A program made the translations under genes and the position numbers. This document shows positions 5,714-6,027 of a stretch of 6,027 bases of DNA, piece by piece (the stretch's first letter is position 1; each line of letters opens with the position of its first letter). The notes beneath the pieces are model-generated. The model searched no databases, had not been told where the DNA came from, and worked only from the letters and a program-made list of their open reading frames with translations. Origin of the DNA: Verrucomicrobiales bacterium (GTDB taxonomy: Bacteria > Verrucomicrobiota > Verrucomicrobiia > Limisphaerales > Palsa-1400); NCBI GenBank assembly GCA_028293405.1, contig JAQGOW010000632.1, positions 1-6,027 of the forward strand. The letters run 5' to 3'.

Positions 5714-6027
5714 TTGCGACAGAACTGATGGATGGCGTCGATGACGTAGTCCAACATCTCGCGCGTCAGCCCCGGATAAGTGCCAATGAAAAGCGCTTCC
5801 GTCATGATCGTGTCCGCGCCTTTGAGATCGCCCACCACGCGCACCGCATCCGGACGGTCCTTCTTCAATTGCACGAACACCGGTTGGCGCAGCAAATTTC
5901 CGCCGAACAACATTCGATTCATGATCTTGTGATCGTCGAGATGATGGGCGAATTCGAATTTGCTGAACGGCGCAGTCGGCTTCACGCGAATCATAAATCC
6001 AAACCACGAGCATTCCGTCTTGTGACC
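5707..6027 (-). CDS. rfbH: RfbH-like sugar dehydratase, C-terminal part only
   Basis: A minus-strand frame enters from the right edge and ends at the TAA at 5709-5707, giving the last 106 residues. It belongs to the DegT/DnrJ/EryC1/StrS fold; the landmarks CSWFGFMIRVKP, then IMNRMLFGGNLLRQPVF, RVVGDL and FIGTYPGLTREMLDYV follow the C-terminal domain of RfbH (CDP-4-keto-6-deoxy-D-glucose 3-dehydratase, also called E1 or DdhC). RfbH uses PMP and an iron-sulfur cluster to remove the 3-hydroxyl on the way to 3,6-dideoxyhexoses of O-antigen. The cofactor-binding residues lie outside the window, so the exact enzyme cannot be confirmed; a related sugar aminotransferase is the alternative. The gene suggests that a surface-polysaccharide locus continues to the right. 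It converges with the exported-protein gene and is duplicated in part at 4798-4899. Confidence 0.85.
   Translation of the reverse strand, partial: GHKTECSWFGFMIRVKPTAPFSKFEFAHHLDDHKIMNRMLFGGNLLRQPVFVQLKKDRPDAVRVVGDLKGADTIMTEALFIGTYPGLTREMLDYVIDAIHQFCRKK

Noticed and set aside
1..6027. CRISPR array, tRNA, rRNA, insertion sequence ends or integrase
   Set aside because: Looked for on both strands; no regular repeat-spacer pattern, cloverleaf, transposase or recombinase motif was seen.

Overview
The window is about 6 kb of bacterial chromosome with moderately high GC. The mix of genes (RfbH-type sugar dehydratase, Tat-exported amidase, bL31 next to RF1, and an ABC-2 permease carrying the EKREGT...LGKL signature) reminds me most of Verrucomicrobiota. 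That assignment is an inference from remembered family resemblance, not a demonstrated placement.

Left part (1-2758), all read on the minus strand: rpmE (bL31, 2516-2758) is followed by a strong intrinsic terminator, then prfA (RF1, 1303-2382), then a 204-bp gap rich in short repeats and inverted repeats, then an ABC-2 type membrane permease (1098 down to 1) that leaves the window without a stop codon. rpmE and prfA are translation housekeeping genes. The permease seems to be a separate unit with its own ribosome binding site.

Middle (2759-4644): a divergent intergenic region of 275 bp separates rpmE from a rightward gene for a Tat-exported amidase-signature enzyme. This enzyme resembles peptide C-terminal amidases and keeps the complete Lys / cis-Ser / Ser triad.

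Right part (4645-6027): the window ends in the C-terminal 106 residues of an RfbH-like (CDP-4-keto-6-deoxyglucose 3-dehydratase family) protein on the minus strand, a gene of surface polysaccharide sugar synthesis. About 0.8 kb away, in the same orientation, lies a decapitated second copy of the same gene tail (4798-4899). Between the two tails sits one rightward gene for a small exported, probably all-helical protein of unknown family, closed by its own hairpin terminator. The two tails differ at 12 of 78 compared bases, yet only one difference changes an amino acid. They therefore diverged while both were functional, and one was broken later. This gene-remnant / cargo gene / intact-gene layout is the most unusual feature of the window and suggests a recombination or integration event at the 3' end of a polysaccharide gene.

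I found no tRNA, rRNA, CRISPR array, transposase or integrase. No clearly new multi-gene system is visible. The best leads are the duplicated rfbH tail with its cargo gene, the rpmE leader hairpin, and the spaced CGTAACAA repeats upstream of the permease.
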